Below, piece after piece: positions 46,196 through 58,469 of a DNA stretch of 64,000 nt; position 1 is the stretch's first letter, and every line of letters starts with the position of its first letter. Made by a program: the position numbers and the translations under genes. This DNA comes from Podocnemis expansa. Lineage: Eukaryota; Chordata; Testudines; Podocnemididae. The stretch is from contig ML681963.1 of assembly GCA_007922195.1 (NCBI GenBank), forward strand, positions 137,965,982 to 138,029,981. The letters are read 5' to 3'. Below the pieces are notes generated by a model. The model searched no databases, had not been told where the DNA came from, and worked only from the letters and a program-made list of their open reading frames with translations.

Positions 46196-46197
46196 TC
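46150..46197. repeat. (AT)n(AC)n microsatellite
   Basis: About 16 AT units are followed directly by about 7 AC units, forming an uninterrupted dinucleotide tract about 290 bp upstream of the second OSBPL5 coding exon. Confidence 0.95.
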
Positions 46198-46486
46198 CAA
46201 ACATAGTATTTTTTTCAATAATAACAGCTGAAAAGTCCAAACATTAAATTTTGCCCTTTCTTATCTGAAAATCTTACAGCAAATGTGTAATTCAGAAGTT
46301 AATTTGCATATGGTCCAAGTGGTTTAAAGCTCCAGGAAGACAATGCTGCTGTCCTACCATGTCTGTTGTCACCTATGATCATTACTTCTGCTGTCTGTTA
46401 GCAGTGGTATATTTAGGGTAATTGCTTTGAGAAGTCATGATTTTCCACAGAAATTCTCAATTTTTGCTTGTACTGCTTTGTCACAG

Positions 46487-46560
46487 GAAAAGACATGGAA
46501 GGAAACAGCCCATCAGTGCTGAAGGATGAGGCTCCACAGACACCAGTCTCCATCAGTAAG
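46487..46560 (+). CDS. OSBPL5: OSBPL5 second coding exon
   Basis: The acceptor TTTGTCACAG (ends 46486) is followed by GA, which completes the Gly codon left open at 17808, and then KDMEGNSPSVLKDEAPQTPV and SISK. The residue order KDM-E-x-N-x-PS-x-x-x-DE-x-P-x-TP matches the ORP5 N-terminal linker upstream of the PH domain. The end at 46560 uses donor GTATAG and leaves the frame at phase 0 after a Lys. A stronger-looking donor (A|GTAAGG) lies five bases earlier, after 46555, and would change the frame of the next exon. I prefer 46560 because the ORP5 protein continues from a Lys. The segment is Ser/Pro-rich and probably disordered. Confidence 0.9.
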
Positions 46561-46752
46561 GTATAGTGGGGCTTGTTCTTAGTCTCATTTAGGTCTCTTC
46601 TCAGCGTGAGTTATTAATCAGTTTGTCCATTTTTTAAATTCCTTTGAGAGCATCTTTGACAATATGTACAATAATACTGTATGTACGTGTGTATGTCTGA
46701 TATGAAAGAGAACATGCTTAGAAGGCTACAGATGAATCAATGCCTTCCTGTT

Positions 46753-46850
46753 TGTACAGCACCTAGAGCAAGAGGGCCCATAATTCATTGATACTTGGGG
46801 CCTCTGGACACTAACGGGGCTATTATAATGTAGATCTTAATAACAATCAC
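46753..46850. repeat. Old amniote repeat tail
   Basis: TACAGCACCTAGAGCAAGAG leads to a 'GGGGCCTCTGGACACTAACG' block and a TAATAAC tail, in the same order as at 237-318. A third, weaker copy is at about 49815-49915. Confidence 0.5.
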
Positions 46851-47764
46851 TATATGGTTGCTATTTAATTGTGGCATCCCCTGAAACAATGTTTCTGTTT
46901 GGGGAAGAGAGCTAAAGCTTAGTTGTTGAAAGCATGTACTTTGTTAATATGTATATTGTATAATATCCAGCAGAATGGAATCTCTGAGCATTAGTGCAAT
47001 ACAAATAATTAACAACAGCTAAAATCCCAGATCAAAACAGTGCATCTCTGTAATTGGCCATGCTGAAAGCCTGAATCTGAACGCTGTTGAATTTGGAATT
47101 CAAAATCAGGAGCCAAACCTTGGGGAAAAAAGAAAATCTGTTTGGATAGGCTTTCGCTGCTTCTAATGCAGGCTTTTGATTGGTTGTTCTGTGCTATATA
47201 CTGTTAATGGCATTTATCACCTCATAATTAGATGGAATTTGTGCTATACTGGAATTTCAGTGACATTTTAGAGCCAGTCTGCTATGGCAGTTTGGGCAGC
47301 ACAAACCATGGCACATGTGGTTCAGGGGTACAAAATGACTCAACTTGATAAAGGTCTTAGTGCCTTGAACATCCTTGATAAGAATGCTGTGGCTTGACTT
47401 GACTGGATTGCATATGCCTAGTACTAATTTGATATAAATGATGCAAACCTGAAACATTTTATCCAGCCCCTTTCCCTGGCTTTGGAGGTTAAGATGACAT
47501 GTAACTTTGATCTGACTCATCCCTGGTTCTATTTTTGTCAAGCCAGGCCCCTAACTCCTGGCCTGGGATGTATGCAGATGGACTCCTTTGCCCATTCAAG
47601 GAAAGTTCCTTTGACATGCATTTGGGCCTCCATAATTTAGTTGCTAAGAGTTTATGACAACCAAACTTGGCCTCTTGAAACAATTGGCTTTGGTGTTTGA
47701 ACATGCTAGACCTGAAAAGATGTACAGTTTTCTGTTTCATTCACTACCTAAATGATGAAGGCAA
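46851..47764. other. Non-coding, no gene recognised
   Basis: AT-rich intronic sequence. Two - strand frames of 94 and 83 codons (47257-47740) show no family resemblance. Confidence 0.4.
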
Positions 47765-48325
47765 ACTGTCTGTTACTGAGAGAGACAAGGTTGCTGAAAT
47801 CTTTTATTAGACCAGCTTCTGTTGGTAAGAGAGAAAAATTTTTGATTATATTTCCCATATTTGAAGAAGAGGTCTCTGTAAGGTCAGTGTCATAGCTAAA
47901 AAACAAGATGGAAGAGATTGTTTAGCATAACATGTTTCAAGGGAACATTCCAGGTAAAGTGGCCTGTTTAATTTCTCTCCAGACATTGTGGGGAGGTGGA
48001 GAAGGCAGCTAGAGGTGGTGTTAGCGGGTTATAGATTGTTGTAATAAAATATAAATCTAGTGTGTCAATTCACTTCATGATTTACAATGCCTAACAAAGT
48101 TAGGAGTTAAAGCTTCTGGGCTTGTCTTTTGAAAATGTTGTGCAGTTTTCCTTTGAGGATGAGGACTGACAGGTCAGATATAGAGTGATCACTTTGTGAA
48201 AAAGTGTTAACACACAGGTGATAGAGTGGCTTTTTGTCATTTTCCTGTGTGAGTTCAACACTGCATCCATGTCCATTACTGTTCATCTAGAAACAGTGGA
48301 TGTCAAATGAATTGTGGCTCTTAAT
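47765..48325 (-). mobile_element. Penelope-like element fragment
   Basis: The + strand has 'TCTTTTATTAGACCAGCTTC', 'TGTTGGTAAGAGAGA', 'GAAGAAGAGGTCTCTGTAAG', 'CAAGATGGAAGAGATTGTTT', 'TTTCCTTTGAGGATGAGGAC' and 'GAGTGATCACTTTGTGAAAA' in the order of a reptile Penelope-like repeat as I recall it. In full copies the - strand would continue from here into the GIY-YIG end of the ORF, which is missing. The fragment carries no open frame. Family assignment rests on memory of the repeat consensus. Confidence 0.55.
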
Positions 48326-51300
48326 TGTAGAGTGCCTGGAGCTGGAGATGGTCACTTTTTTTTATTTATATTTTTTTTAGCATTTAAGTTTAAATTAATG
48401 CTTCCACCTGTGGTGAGCAAAGAAAACTTGTTTAATTGAGTCATTTTCAGATGAGCAATTAATAGAGAAGAAAGCACTCCTTTTGGAACCTGGAGTATAA
48501 TCCCCATGGATTTAAATTGACCACATACTAGATAAACACAGATAGTGGGGAGGTAGACAGTAAACCAGATTTATCCCTTGGACAACCTTATTGGAGAGAA
48601 GGGTTGAATTTTAACTCAGTTTATAGATGTAAGATGTGCTGATATTTTCTGACTATTGTAATCATGATAAAACAGACACACCTGCATGTGTCAGTGCTCA
48701 GCAGCTATTCAGATAACTTCCTCTGTGCTCTTCCCCTGTGCTTTTCTCAGGGGTTGAATGCAGGATGTCTGGGGAAGTTCAGTGATCAGGTTAAAAATCA
48801 TTTTGTTTACTTTTCTGTTTTTATCTCCAAGAAAAAGCAATTTGTGGCAAGTCTTGAAACTCTGTCACAACTGGTTCTCAGACAATAGCTCTTAGCAGCA
48901 GCCCATGCTTTTCATACTAAAGTTGCTTGCCAGCTAATTAATGACTGGTCTCCACCTTGGTGCAGTTGCCTTTCTGGGTAAAAGACAAGTGTTTGACATG
49001 TAGAAAGGGGCTGTTATGGTATAATCCAGTGTGTGATTATGTCACTGTGCACCCAAGCTCTGAGGCATGGTTGCTCAAGAAGCAGCCTGTTAATTTTTTT
49101 TTTTTTTTTGTAAGTCGACCACATTATAGGTTGGTCTATGGAACAGATACATTGGTGCAGCAAGCTTCTCTAGCTGCCCCACAGTTCCAGGTGCTCTGCT
49201 GCAAAAGTGCATTCTCTAGGAGTTAGATTCCATCTCCAATCCTCGGCAATTACATGGCCATGCTTTTTAGCCACTGCTGGTATGGGCTTGCTCTATTCCT
49301 ATGATTTTTAACTTAGACATGAAAGGTCACATGTTGTTAGCAACTCACAGAGTCCCCTAGTCCCATGGCACAACACTTCTTAGAGGAAATTCAGAGTTAA
49401 GGTAGTGTAGGATTCTGGATTCTGGTAGTGCAGGAGAGGGAGCATTTTTAGACTCTGTCCTAGGGCAAAAAACTTAGTATTGGTCAGAGGCTATGAATAC
49501 TTGTGCTTTTCTTTGCACCAACAGGATTAACTGGCTTTATTACAAATTGGTGCATCTTCCACTTAGGTACTTTTCCAAAGTATGGTAACTTTTTTACTGA
49601 CTCCTGTGAAGGCAAAAGAAGGAAAGTTTGGCCTTGGGGTTAGGGCACTTGAAAGGCCTGTCTGAGTGTCTCATCTCTGCTATAAGTGTCTTGTATGATA
49701 TCTTGACCTCCTTGCCTCAGTTCCTCATCTGTAACATGCAAATTGTGATGCACTATTTTTCTTCCACTTGTTTCCTTGTTTGTTAGATAGTCAGCTATTT
49801 AGGGCAGGAATAGCAATCATCTCACTATATGTTTGTACAACCCTTGGCATAATGGGCACCGCTGGGGCTTCTATGCAATACTTGGAATTAAACAATAAGA
49901 GTAGGAAAAATAAGAGATGCCACTTTTTTATATATATATATCCTTTTCCTCTTAAATGTTTAGAATAATTAGAATTAACTTAATTCCCTTCTTGCCCTTG
50001 GACCTCTTAACTTTGCTGTTCACTGGCAATTAAAGTTTTGGTTGGCGGTGTTCCTGGAGGTTTCATGACATAAAATTTATTTAAGAATTAATCTTTTACT
50101 CCTGGAAATACCAGGACAATCCTGGAATGCTGGCAATTCTACATGGCAATGCTCATGAATGCTAGTTACAGGACTACAAAACTAGCCCTTAAACTTCAGT
50201 TTACTTGAAAGCAAACTTTCATACTTGGGCCTAAATAATGTGGGACTCTGTTCTGACTGTTAATGTGCTTTAATGTCAGGGACCAAGGTGGTATGTTCCT
50301 TAGCTAAATAATTAATCTCTTTCTTGTCTTCTAGCTGCTTTAATGATACCTGTTACTTATTTACTCGGTGCCCTGAAATCTGTTGAGAAAGATCCCTTGA
50401 TTTGCTTGCAAAGACCTAAAATGTTGCTCATTCTAAGAGACTAATCATAAAATCTTGAAATGGGTTTTCAGTGGTAGTTTTCTGCTTCTATTAGTCATCT
50501 TATGACTATGCAAATTACAGCTAAAATTAATACAATACATGAGTGCAGATGTCATATGTACATGGTATTAAAGGAGCTACCAGCAACACTAGAAAGCTTA
50601 GCTTGGCAGGAGTGAAGTTTTTTATATGTTTAGAGTTCAAGGTTTTGTATTGGTTTTATTGCTTGATTTCTAATCTGAAAGAGGAGTAAAAACTGTTGCT
50701 AGAAATCTCCATTGGCTTTTTTTTAATTGTAACACAATTACTAGTTGAGTTTGCTATATCAGTTTCACTTTAATTGGGTCACTGCAAATCCCTCATTGTC
50801 TTAATCCAATCTCTTGAAATTCCAAGTGGCAGCATGGCTTTAACCTTTCTGAGTTAGTTAAAGGCATGTTTATACTTAGAAATGCTATAAAAGATCAGTC
50901 ACAAGTCTGGCAACTTACAAAGTTGATTGTTTTGGGGGTTTGTGTGCCATTTATCCAGTGAACCAAGAAATCGGGACCAGATTCCGCTGGCAAAAAGATG
51001 TGGTAGACAAGGGATCCAGGAACAAAAAGTTCTTTGTGCTCACTGAGCGTAATTTTATGAAGAGGAGTCCAGGAATTCCAGACATTGCCAGTGTGTGTTT
51101 CTCACTGACATTTTATTACAATAGTTTCCATGCAGAGTTGGCCAGTGTGTGCATGCACAATTTTGTATAAGCGTCCTCCATCAAGATTTGAGTAGATGAT
51201 CTCCTTTCATCCCAGAGTTGACATTTGACCACAGGAAAGGACAATGAGCCAATCCAATCACATGAGCAATTTAGGAAGCCCGCACCTGCATGGTGATGCG

Positions 51301-52732
51301 AGACATTGTGGTCTCTCCCACTTACCTGGAAAAGAGAACAAATCTGGCATGAAGTCCTGAGGGCTGAAAGCTGAATGACACATGAAAAAGCAAAGGAAGA
51401 AACTTCAGTAGGAGTTTTATTACTCCCCAGCATCCATATGTTTTACTCCTTTATATGAAATTTCCATGCCCAGGTGAGGGAAATAATTTATCCCTTCAGA
51501 TTCTACATGACACATTTACTGCGGCATGCACACGGTGACTGTTACATTAAGTCATCCAGCAGTGCTTTTTCAGCTGAACTAATTTGAAGAATACAATACA
51601 GTTCCATTTGATACTTTAGTAGTAATTATTTGTGTTTAGATGGGAATGGGCCCCAAGATACCACTGTACAAACAAACACAGAGTAATAGCCAGTTTCTAT
51701 TTCAAAGGGCTTCCAGTCTGAAGGAACAAGACAGATGCAGAGTAAAGGAAGGGGGTACGCACATCGTGCTAGTGACACAGTCTTAAAAAAAAATTATTGC
51801 TGGGGTTGAGCTGAAAGAGGATTAGTTAAATAAAGAACCAAGGGAAGGAGTGATAATATATGACATGAGGAACAGAAGAGAAAAGGAGGAGACAGTGTAG
51901 GGTGAGGCTTAGAGTGTATGAGGGAGAGGGGCTGGCACAACCAACCAGTCAACACAAGGCACAAAATGTCCAGTCAAAACTGCATTTTCTGGTGACATCC
52001 AGCTTCAGTCTCAAAACAGCATCTTTCTCATGGAGTTAATAAGATAGCTGCAGAATTGAATGAGAAATAGCATTGTGGATGATTGAGGCTCATAGTCATA
52101 GGCAAGGGAGGAGAAGGGTCTTTAGATAAAATGTGAGTAGAAGAAACCAGTAAGGTGGAGCAATGCAAGAAGGACTCTGAATGGCAGAAGTTGTAGAGAA
52201 AACATTCCTATGAAGAGTAGTGAGATTGGGATGGAAGACAGAAGCTAAGCTGGGGCTAGAGAAGGAGAGGGACCAAGGAGAAGGAAAAGACTGTGCCCAT
52301 GATGTGGACTGGAGCAAGTCTATGGAGCATTCAGAAAGCAAGCAGAACTGTTTTTTAAACGCTCCTGAAATAAATCTGGGGAGGAATTCTGTGTTTAGTG
52401 CTTCTCTGTTCCTCTGGGAAGGTAAACTGCTTCATTCTGCTCATATGGACTTGTAGACAGCTTGGATTCTGGCAAGCCACTGAGGAGGGACTGTAGTAGT
52501 CACAATAAAAGGGATCTGAAGAGGTTTTGATTTTTTTTTTTTTTTTTTTTTTTTTACTAGTGCTGAATGCAGGAGACATTGTAGGAATAGCAGTAAGGAG
52601 GTTTTCAGAATGGGAAGAAAGGGATGGGTGGAGGAGAGGAGAGTCAGGGATGGTGTGTGGGTTACTGAGAACACCAACAAATAGGAGGCCTGAATTGGGG
52701 TGGAAAACAGAAGCAATCACAGCTGTTTAAGA
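48326..52732. other. Non-coding, no gene recognised
   Basis: AT-rich intronic sequence with poly-T (49096-49110, 52530-52555) and a short TA repeat (49931-49941). A MIR-like antisense motif (CCTCAGTTCCTCATCTGTAA) lies at 49714-49733. The + frame at 50940-51170 and - frame at 51116-51433 have no supporting splice sites or family match. Confidence 0.4.
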
Positions 52733-52874
52733 CAGTGGTTTTCAACCTTTTTCAGGTCACGACCCTACAGGAAACAGCAGCCCACTCCCTGCAATAGCCA
52801 AATCCAGCCATCTCCCCAGCCCTCCATGACACTCTTACAGCTATGTGGCAATGCAGTTATGTTGAGAACCACTG
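52733..52874. mobile_element. hAT-type MITE
   Basis: The ends CAGTGGTTTTCAACC and, inward from the right, CAGTGGTTCTCAACA pair. The flanks do not give a convincing 8-bp duplication. Confidence 0.65.
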
Positions 52875-53299
52875 ACATAGGATTCCCCTCTAGCCTGTTA
52901 GAAGAAATTAAAAGCTACAGCTTGACTTTCTGAAGCTGTTAAAAGAAAGTGGAGAGGAAGGAGTCAACGAAATAGGGAAAGTCATGTTAAGAAGCAAGAA
53001 TATAAAAATATTTGCTAAGATAACTGGAAAAAAAGTGGGTAGAATAAGTGTTTGAGGATAGAATAGACATCCCTGATAACTTTTCATGAAGAACAGAGAA
53101 CACCTAGGTACTCTGCGAACCCACTGCAAGCAATGATCTGTGATTGTCAATGCTTAAGGTGAACTCCTGGCACCACCGAAATCTGCAGGATTTTTGTCAT
53201 TGATTGCAACAGGGCTAGGATTTTGTTGCTAGTGTCTAAGGTGAAAGTCCAGGTAGCTTATATGGGGGAAGCAAAAATGTGCCAGTACATTATTTAGAT

Positions 53300-53555
53300 C
53301 AGTGGTTCCAGCCTGTGGCCAAAAGTGGCCTGTGGTTCCCTTCCTATGGGCTGAAGAAGAGAGCCACTGCCTAGGGATCCAGGTGTAGTGCAGGGCACAT
53401 GGAGCTCCCCTGCTGCAGCCATGGAGATGAGAGATTGGCAAGGAAGCAATTTCCTTTCCGAACTCCTTCTTTCTGAATGAAGTAGGAGGAAGGGCCCTTT
53501 AGGGTTGCAAAAATTATATCTGTGGCTTTTGAGCCAAAAAGTTTGGGAAACACTG
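53300..53555. mobile_element. hAT-type MITE with perfect TSD
   Basis: The ends CAGTGGTTCCAGCC and, inward from the right, CAGTGTTTCCCAAAC pair. A perfect 8-bp duplication, ATTTAGAT, flanks it (53292-53299, 53556-53563). Confidence 0.85.
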
Positions 53556-54149
53556 ATTTAGATGTATCCAGCTATTAATATTCCTGGGTACTTTGCTGAA
53601 TGGGAGTAAGTTTCCATTAAAATCAATAAATACCTCATGTTACATCACAACAACACTATCATGCAACCTGGGGTTAATGGTGATCATACTACGTGGATCA
53701 TAGTGGAGCAGGAATATCTCTTTGCTTGAGAACTCTATTCAGAACTCAGTCTGATTCAGTGTCACAAGACAGCTGACTTCTCAGTGGTGCTCAAAATACA
53801 ATTTAGATGTTTGTTTTTTAGGTTTCTACTAACCATTAACTTTTCATGTATAAAAGTCCAACTCTTCTCCCAAAATGAAATAATGACACCCCTAATGTCT
53901 GTGACCATCCTTTTATTATAATTGTTGTGGTACTCTGGTATAATGGGGCAAAGTGTTTAACTGAACTGTTGTGTCATGTAGTGTTCAGGGCTGTTTGTTG
54001 AGGGGAACATTTGAAATTTTCATTTATGATCTCTCTGAGGTACTGCAGCCACTTCATCTATTTATTTTTATCTGCTTTTCTGTCATGCTCAGCCCTGTGT
54101 TTATTTAAGGACTTCACAAGCATACTGTTGTGAATTTATCCTTACCACG

Positions 54150-54250
54150 AAGTATAAAGGAAGTATGTTAGACTAGGAAGCTGAGACATGTATTAAGTGA
54201 CTTGCTCAGGGTCACACAGGAAGGTTATGGAGGCATTGGCACTGGGATTC
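54150..54250 (+). repeat. MIR/CORE-SINE-like copy
   Basis: It contains AAGTGACTTGCTCAGGGTCA, 'CACAGGAAGGTTATGGAGGC' and 'GGGATTCAAATGAC', the core-to-tail order of MIR. The following hAT is inserted near its end. Confidence 0.65.
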
Positions 54251-54262
54251 AAATGACTATAG

Positions 54263-56548
54263 CAGACGTGGCCAAACTGCGGCTCGCCTGCCGTATGCGG
54301 CTCTTTAAAGAAAAATTGTGACTCCCGGGAGAGCACAGGAGGGAAGGGTGGCATGGCGGGAGCCAGCGGCAACAAATTTGCAGTGGTTGGGGACAGCAGA
54401 GAGGCGGCGGCATGGTTTGAGCTGGCAGCGGAGGAGCAGCCTTGTGAGAGCTGCAGGAAAAAGCAGCGTGGTCAGAGCTGGGGGAGGGAGGGGAGGGGTG
54501 GCATTGTGAGACCCTGTGGGGAAAGCAAGTCATCAGTTAGGTATAAAGAGAAGCACTCAGACCAAGTGACTGCCAGATTCTACAGTTTACCCACACAATA
54601 TTAAACCCACCCTCCTTGTCTGTGTGCATAATGATACAGTCTTTAATTACATCAGTGCATGATTTTTTAAATACTTTTGGTTTTTGATATTGTTTTCTGG
54701 GTAAATATTTTTAAAACTGGTAACATAAATTGATCAAAAACAAGTCTACAATGAACTACAGATAAATGATGATAATTAGCAATTTAAACCTGAAAAGCAA
54801 TTGTAAATTAATTTTCGTTTTTAAAAATCACCCAGCATTTCCAGATATTGTAATATAATGCAAAATTATTTCTTGTATTTCTATTTTGAGAATTAAATAA
54901 GAATCATCAGAAACGACTGAAAATTGACACAAGTGTTACATCCAAAACCACTGACTACTGTCAAAAGGTTATTAAAAAAAAAACCTCTATTTAAAGAATG
55001 CTACAAGTACTTATTATGGATCATGGTTCATTTTCAGCACGCAAAATGATTTAGACTTAAGGTAGACCACCACTACTGAAAACTGGCTTTAGAAAAAAAA
55101 ATTCCTTAAGTCCATTGAACAAGTGTGCCTGAGACATCAGTATGTTATCTGTTTGCAGAAGGAACTGCTAGCACATTTATTTTATAAGAAAATTTTAAAT
55201 GATATAACTGAGTCAATTACCAAGATAATGTACATTCACTGCAAAGTTCAATAGCAGCACTATACTTCTACTGATTAAATAGCATTCAACATGTATTAAT
55301 TCTCCTTTGCTGTATACCAGTAGTCGAATCCATTTATATTTCAGTCCAGTCTTCATGAATGACTCTCTGGGTATCTGAGCCCATTAGACGAGAGTAATTG
55401 TTGTGAAGGGCTGAGGACGGAAAATTGTGTTGGAAACTTTCTGGAAAAAAAACTCTCACCGATAAAGATTTTACTTTGTATTATAAAAACCAAATATTGA
55501 TATTTATAATTTATATAGGGCCTGACCCCAAACTGAATAAACTCAGTGGGATTTTTTCCATAGTATCTTCTGTGCATGGACTCCAAAGCACTTACTGAAA
55601 CAGACCCTGATCTTGCACTTTCTGTCCCCATAAATTCTCATTGATCTGTTGTGATTCTGAACGGTTGAAAAGGCGTCCCTGTGTGCATTTCTTCACAGGA
55701 TTAAGATGAGAGCAGTATTTTCCCTTACTGTAACTCTCATTTTAAAATTAATTGTGTCTGAGTCCTCAGACCTTTTGTCTTCACTGTCCATGAGTATTTT
55801 ATTGAATAAGTTTACTGGCAGAAATATTGGCAGGGAAGTGGGGGCATAGTCGGGGCCAGGGTGAGGTGGGGGCAGAAGTGTGGCATGGTTGGGGAGAGCA
55901 GAGAAGCAGCAGCGTGGCAAGAGACGGCAGGGAAGCGGCAACGGGGGGTGGGGGAGAGAAGTGTAACATGATCAGAGAAGCTATAGCATATTTAGATTTT
56001 TTTCATAGGCCCTAATGCAGCGTACTCATTGTTAAAATAAAATCATGTTTTACAAGTCCTAAACATGAGGTGGAATACTAAGAAATGAAAATACAAAGGA
56101 AAAAAGTATAAACCTGAACACAGATTACTTTCAATTTTTGGCACAACTTACTGCTGTGAAGCATCATATTCCACAATGAAATTCAAAACATTGTGCAATA
56201 CTTAAGAGATCAGCATCTCAGAGAGCTTTTACCTGCTGCACTGACAAGTTACTGCCCAGATTTAAAAAAAAACAAACTTGCCACAAGCCTGTAGTGTTCT
56301 ACATCTAGCAACAGCTAAATTTTTACTGTATAAGCCTAGTTTCATGGTAATCTTAAATATTTATTAGAATCTGAGATTACTGGATCAATATTTGCCCCAT
56401 TTTTATGATAAAATTAAAGTGCACAATGAATTTTAAGCTTAGTAATTTTGGAGTAGGTAAAAATGTGGTTATATGCCTCAGTGCGGCTCTTGAAGGTTTA
56501 ATAATCGACTTGTGCAGCTCTTGAGTTCCATAAGTTTGGCCACCCCTG
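54263..56548. mobile_element. hAT element, 2.3 kb, non-autonomous
   Basis: The ends CAGACGTGGCCAAACTGCGG and, inward from the right, CAGGGGTGGCCAAACTTATG pair. A perfect 8-bp duplication, GACTATAG, flanks it (54255-54262, 56549-56556). The interior shows no hAT transposase frame. Two purine-rich blocks (about 54318-54510 and 55830-55965) are similar, with repeated GGCATGG-TT-GG-GAGAGCAGAGA words. The right 250 bp match the reverse complement of 44720-44880. Confidence 0.88.
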
Positions 56549-56556
56549 GACTATAG

Positions 56557-57856
56557 AGTACCAGGTCAGGGTAAACATGAGACAATCTACCCTTCGAAAA
56601 GGCCTGATCAAAACTCACTTAGTCAGAGGTTTTTTTTTCTTTTCTTTTTTTTTTTTTTAACCTTTTGGTATTTGGATCAGACCCTTACTTTTTTTTACAA
56701 AAGGTGTTTAAGATACACAGAGGATAAAACAGAGTGACTAAAGGCTGTTGAAGCTATTCCCTGTTGGTTTTAAAAGAATCTCATCATCTTCTATTAGATC
56801 AAGGGTTCCCAAGTTACTGCATGGGGTGTGTCACATTTGAAGTGTTGTTTTCTCCTAGTCTCATTGTTGTTGTCTCCTATTTACTATGGAAGACACATAT
56901 GCAAAAAATATTGGGAAGTTATTTATGAATGTTTAGCAGTGATAAGCATTATCCTTATCAACCAGACCCCCAGCTGTTGCTCTTCACTTCTACTCCACTC
57001 ACATCTTTTTTTCTCTCATTAGGAAATCAGGAGAGCTACCAATGTTGTATGGACTGTTGTTATTTCACAGACACCAGTTTTGAGAGTTGCTGTATTAGGT
57101 GTTTCTCAACCATTAGGTCTGTATCTTAATCAGGTTTATAAAGGCTTTTGAGTAGAAGTTCTCTTTGTGTACAGAGTGCAGAGCAGATTAACAATGATCA
57201 TCAAATTATTGTGCAATGGATTCTATTTGTGCTGGTTGGCTACTGTCAGATCGTTCTATTTTTCTAGTTTAAAAAATTTGGGTTCATTCAGTCGCTGAAT
57301 AAGAATATCACTAATATGAGAATATGGTAATGTTTTGTCAAAAGAGCACATAAGAACTTTCTGGAGTAAGTTAAGTATTTTCTAATGACTGCTGGCGAGC
57401 TATCCACATCTGAGGATACAGATACTGAGATCAAAAGGAACAGAGCTTTATTAAGTGTAATGGTGTGTCTGAGTGGACAGAACTTCAGAAATTATCCAGC
57501 CAAAGCCATCAATCAATTCAGAAAATAACAGATCTGCTAAGAGAATCAAGAAGGGCCACCTTACCCCATTCCTATGTCCCTAGGTATGCTTTTTTAAAAG
57601 CTTTTGCTGAGTGAACTAGTTCCTGGCCTCATAAATTTTAGGAGAATAAGTATAAAATATGGCAATTGCCTGCTTTCTGGAAACACCAGTTTATCACTGG
57701 TTTTGTGTTTGTGTTCTTCCGCTCTCCACCAGGACAAAGGTTCCCTGCACCTCAGTTGTATGAAGCCACTGACTTGGTTAATGTTGCTTAAATGCTCTTG
57801 AGACAGAGGACCAAATTCTCTCTTTTTACAACTGTAAACCCAGAATAATTCCAGAG
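56557..57856. other. Non-coding, no gene recognised
   Basis: AT-rich intronic sequence. The end (57800-57880) resembles an old MIR-type stretch and marks the limit of the retroviral remnant. Confidence 0.4.
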
Positions 57857-58465
57857 ACTTCAGTGGTGGTGTTCTGGATTTACTCTCATGTAACAGCCTG
57901 GAGACTTCAGATCTAAGGTGCCATTGCGAGGGATGGGGTGGAGTGTAGGGCAGGCAGTAGGAGGGGAATAACCACAGGTAGTTACATTATAACATTTTAC
58001 ATCTAAACAACTTAGACGTTTGACTGGGTCTAAACAATACTCTTGACAATATTGTCCCTCCATTCCAGGCTCCCACAACAAAGATAGGAACTCTGTCCAT
58101 CCTGTCTTGAGGATTACTTCTAGCCCAATAACAAGCTGGATACCATTTTCGTATGGGTACCCACAGATACAAGTAAAATTCACTAAACTAGTGGAGTGAC
58201 TAGAGATATTTTGAAAATCGACAGTGCCATCAGAGGCAGTGGAAAAGGTTAGGTTGGTCTTTTCAAGAGGCACAGCCCCAAAGTGGTACCTTCTGGCTTT
58301 TTTTCTGAAAATGGAGCACAGTCAGCCAGGCCTGGCGGGTACCCTCGAATGTGGATAGGTGGGCAGTCTTGAGGGTTAAAGCTCCAGGCACAGTCGTGTC
58401 CAGTGTATCTGCATGTAGGTAGCTACACCTCCACTTCCAGGAGAGGGCAGTAGGGATGTAACAAC
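57857..58465 (-). pseudogene. Endogenous retrovirus env fragment (surface part)
   Basis: A 137-codon - strand frame (57860-58273) and related sequence up to about 58465 encode a Cys-rich, secreted-type segment with five N-glycosylation sequons (for example NLTF, NFTC, NVTT) and closely spaced Cys pairs. This fits the surface subunit of a retroviral envelope. The position supports it: the same strand carries an integrase end at 61291-61850 and a signal-peptide start at 61245, with a CR1 between. No fusion peptide or transmembrane subunit follows; the frame stops at 57860 and the sequence becomes host-like. It is a truncated non-functional remnant. The genus is not assigned. Confidence 0.6.
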
Positions 58466-58469
58466 ATTT

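Larger units (their letters stand above)
17809..46486 (+). other. OSBPL5: OSBPL5 intron between the first two coding exons
   Basis: The 28,678-bp intron starts GTCAGT and ends TTTGTCACAG. It splits a Gly codon after its first base. It contains the DIRS-like element, CR1s, LTR, hAT MITEs and other repeats listed separately. I see no further OSBPL5 exon in it. Confidence 0.85.

Noticed and set aside
46150..46197. Tyr/Ile repeat peptide in a - strand frame
   Set aside because: It is a translation of the (AT)n(AC)n microsatellite.
50940..51170. 76-codon frame considered as a further OSBPL5 exon
   Set aside because: The residues do not resemble the ORP5 linker or PH domain and no suitable splice sites frame it.
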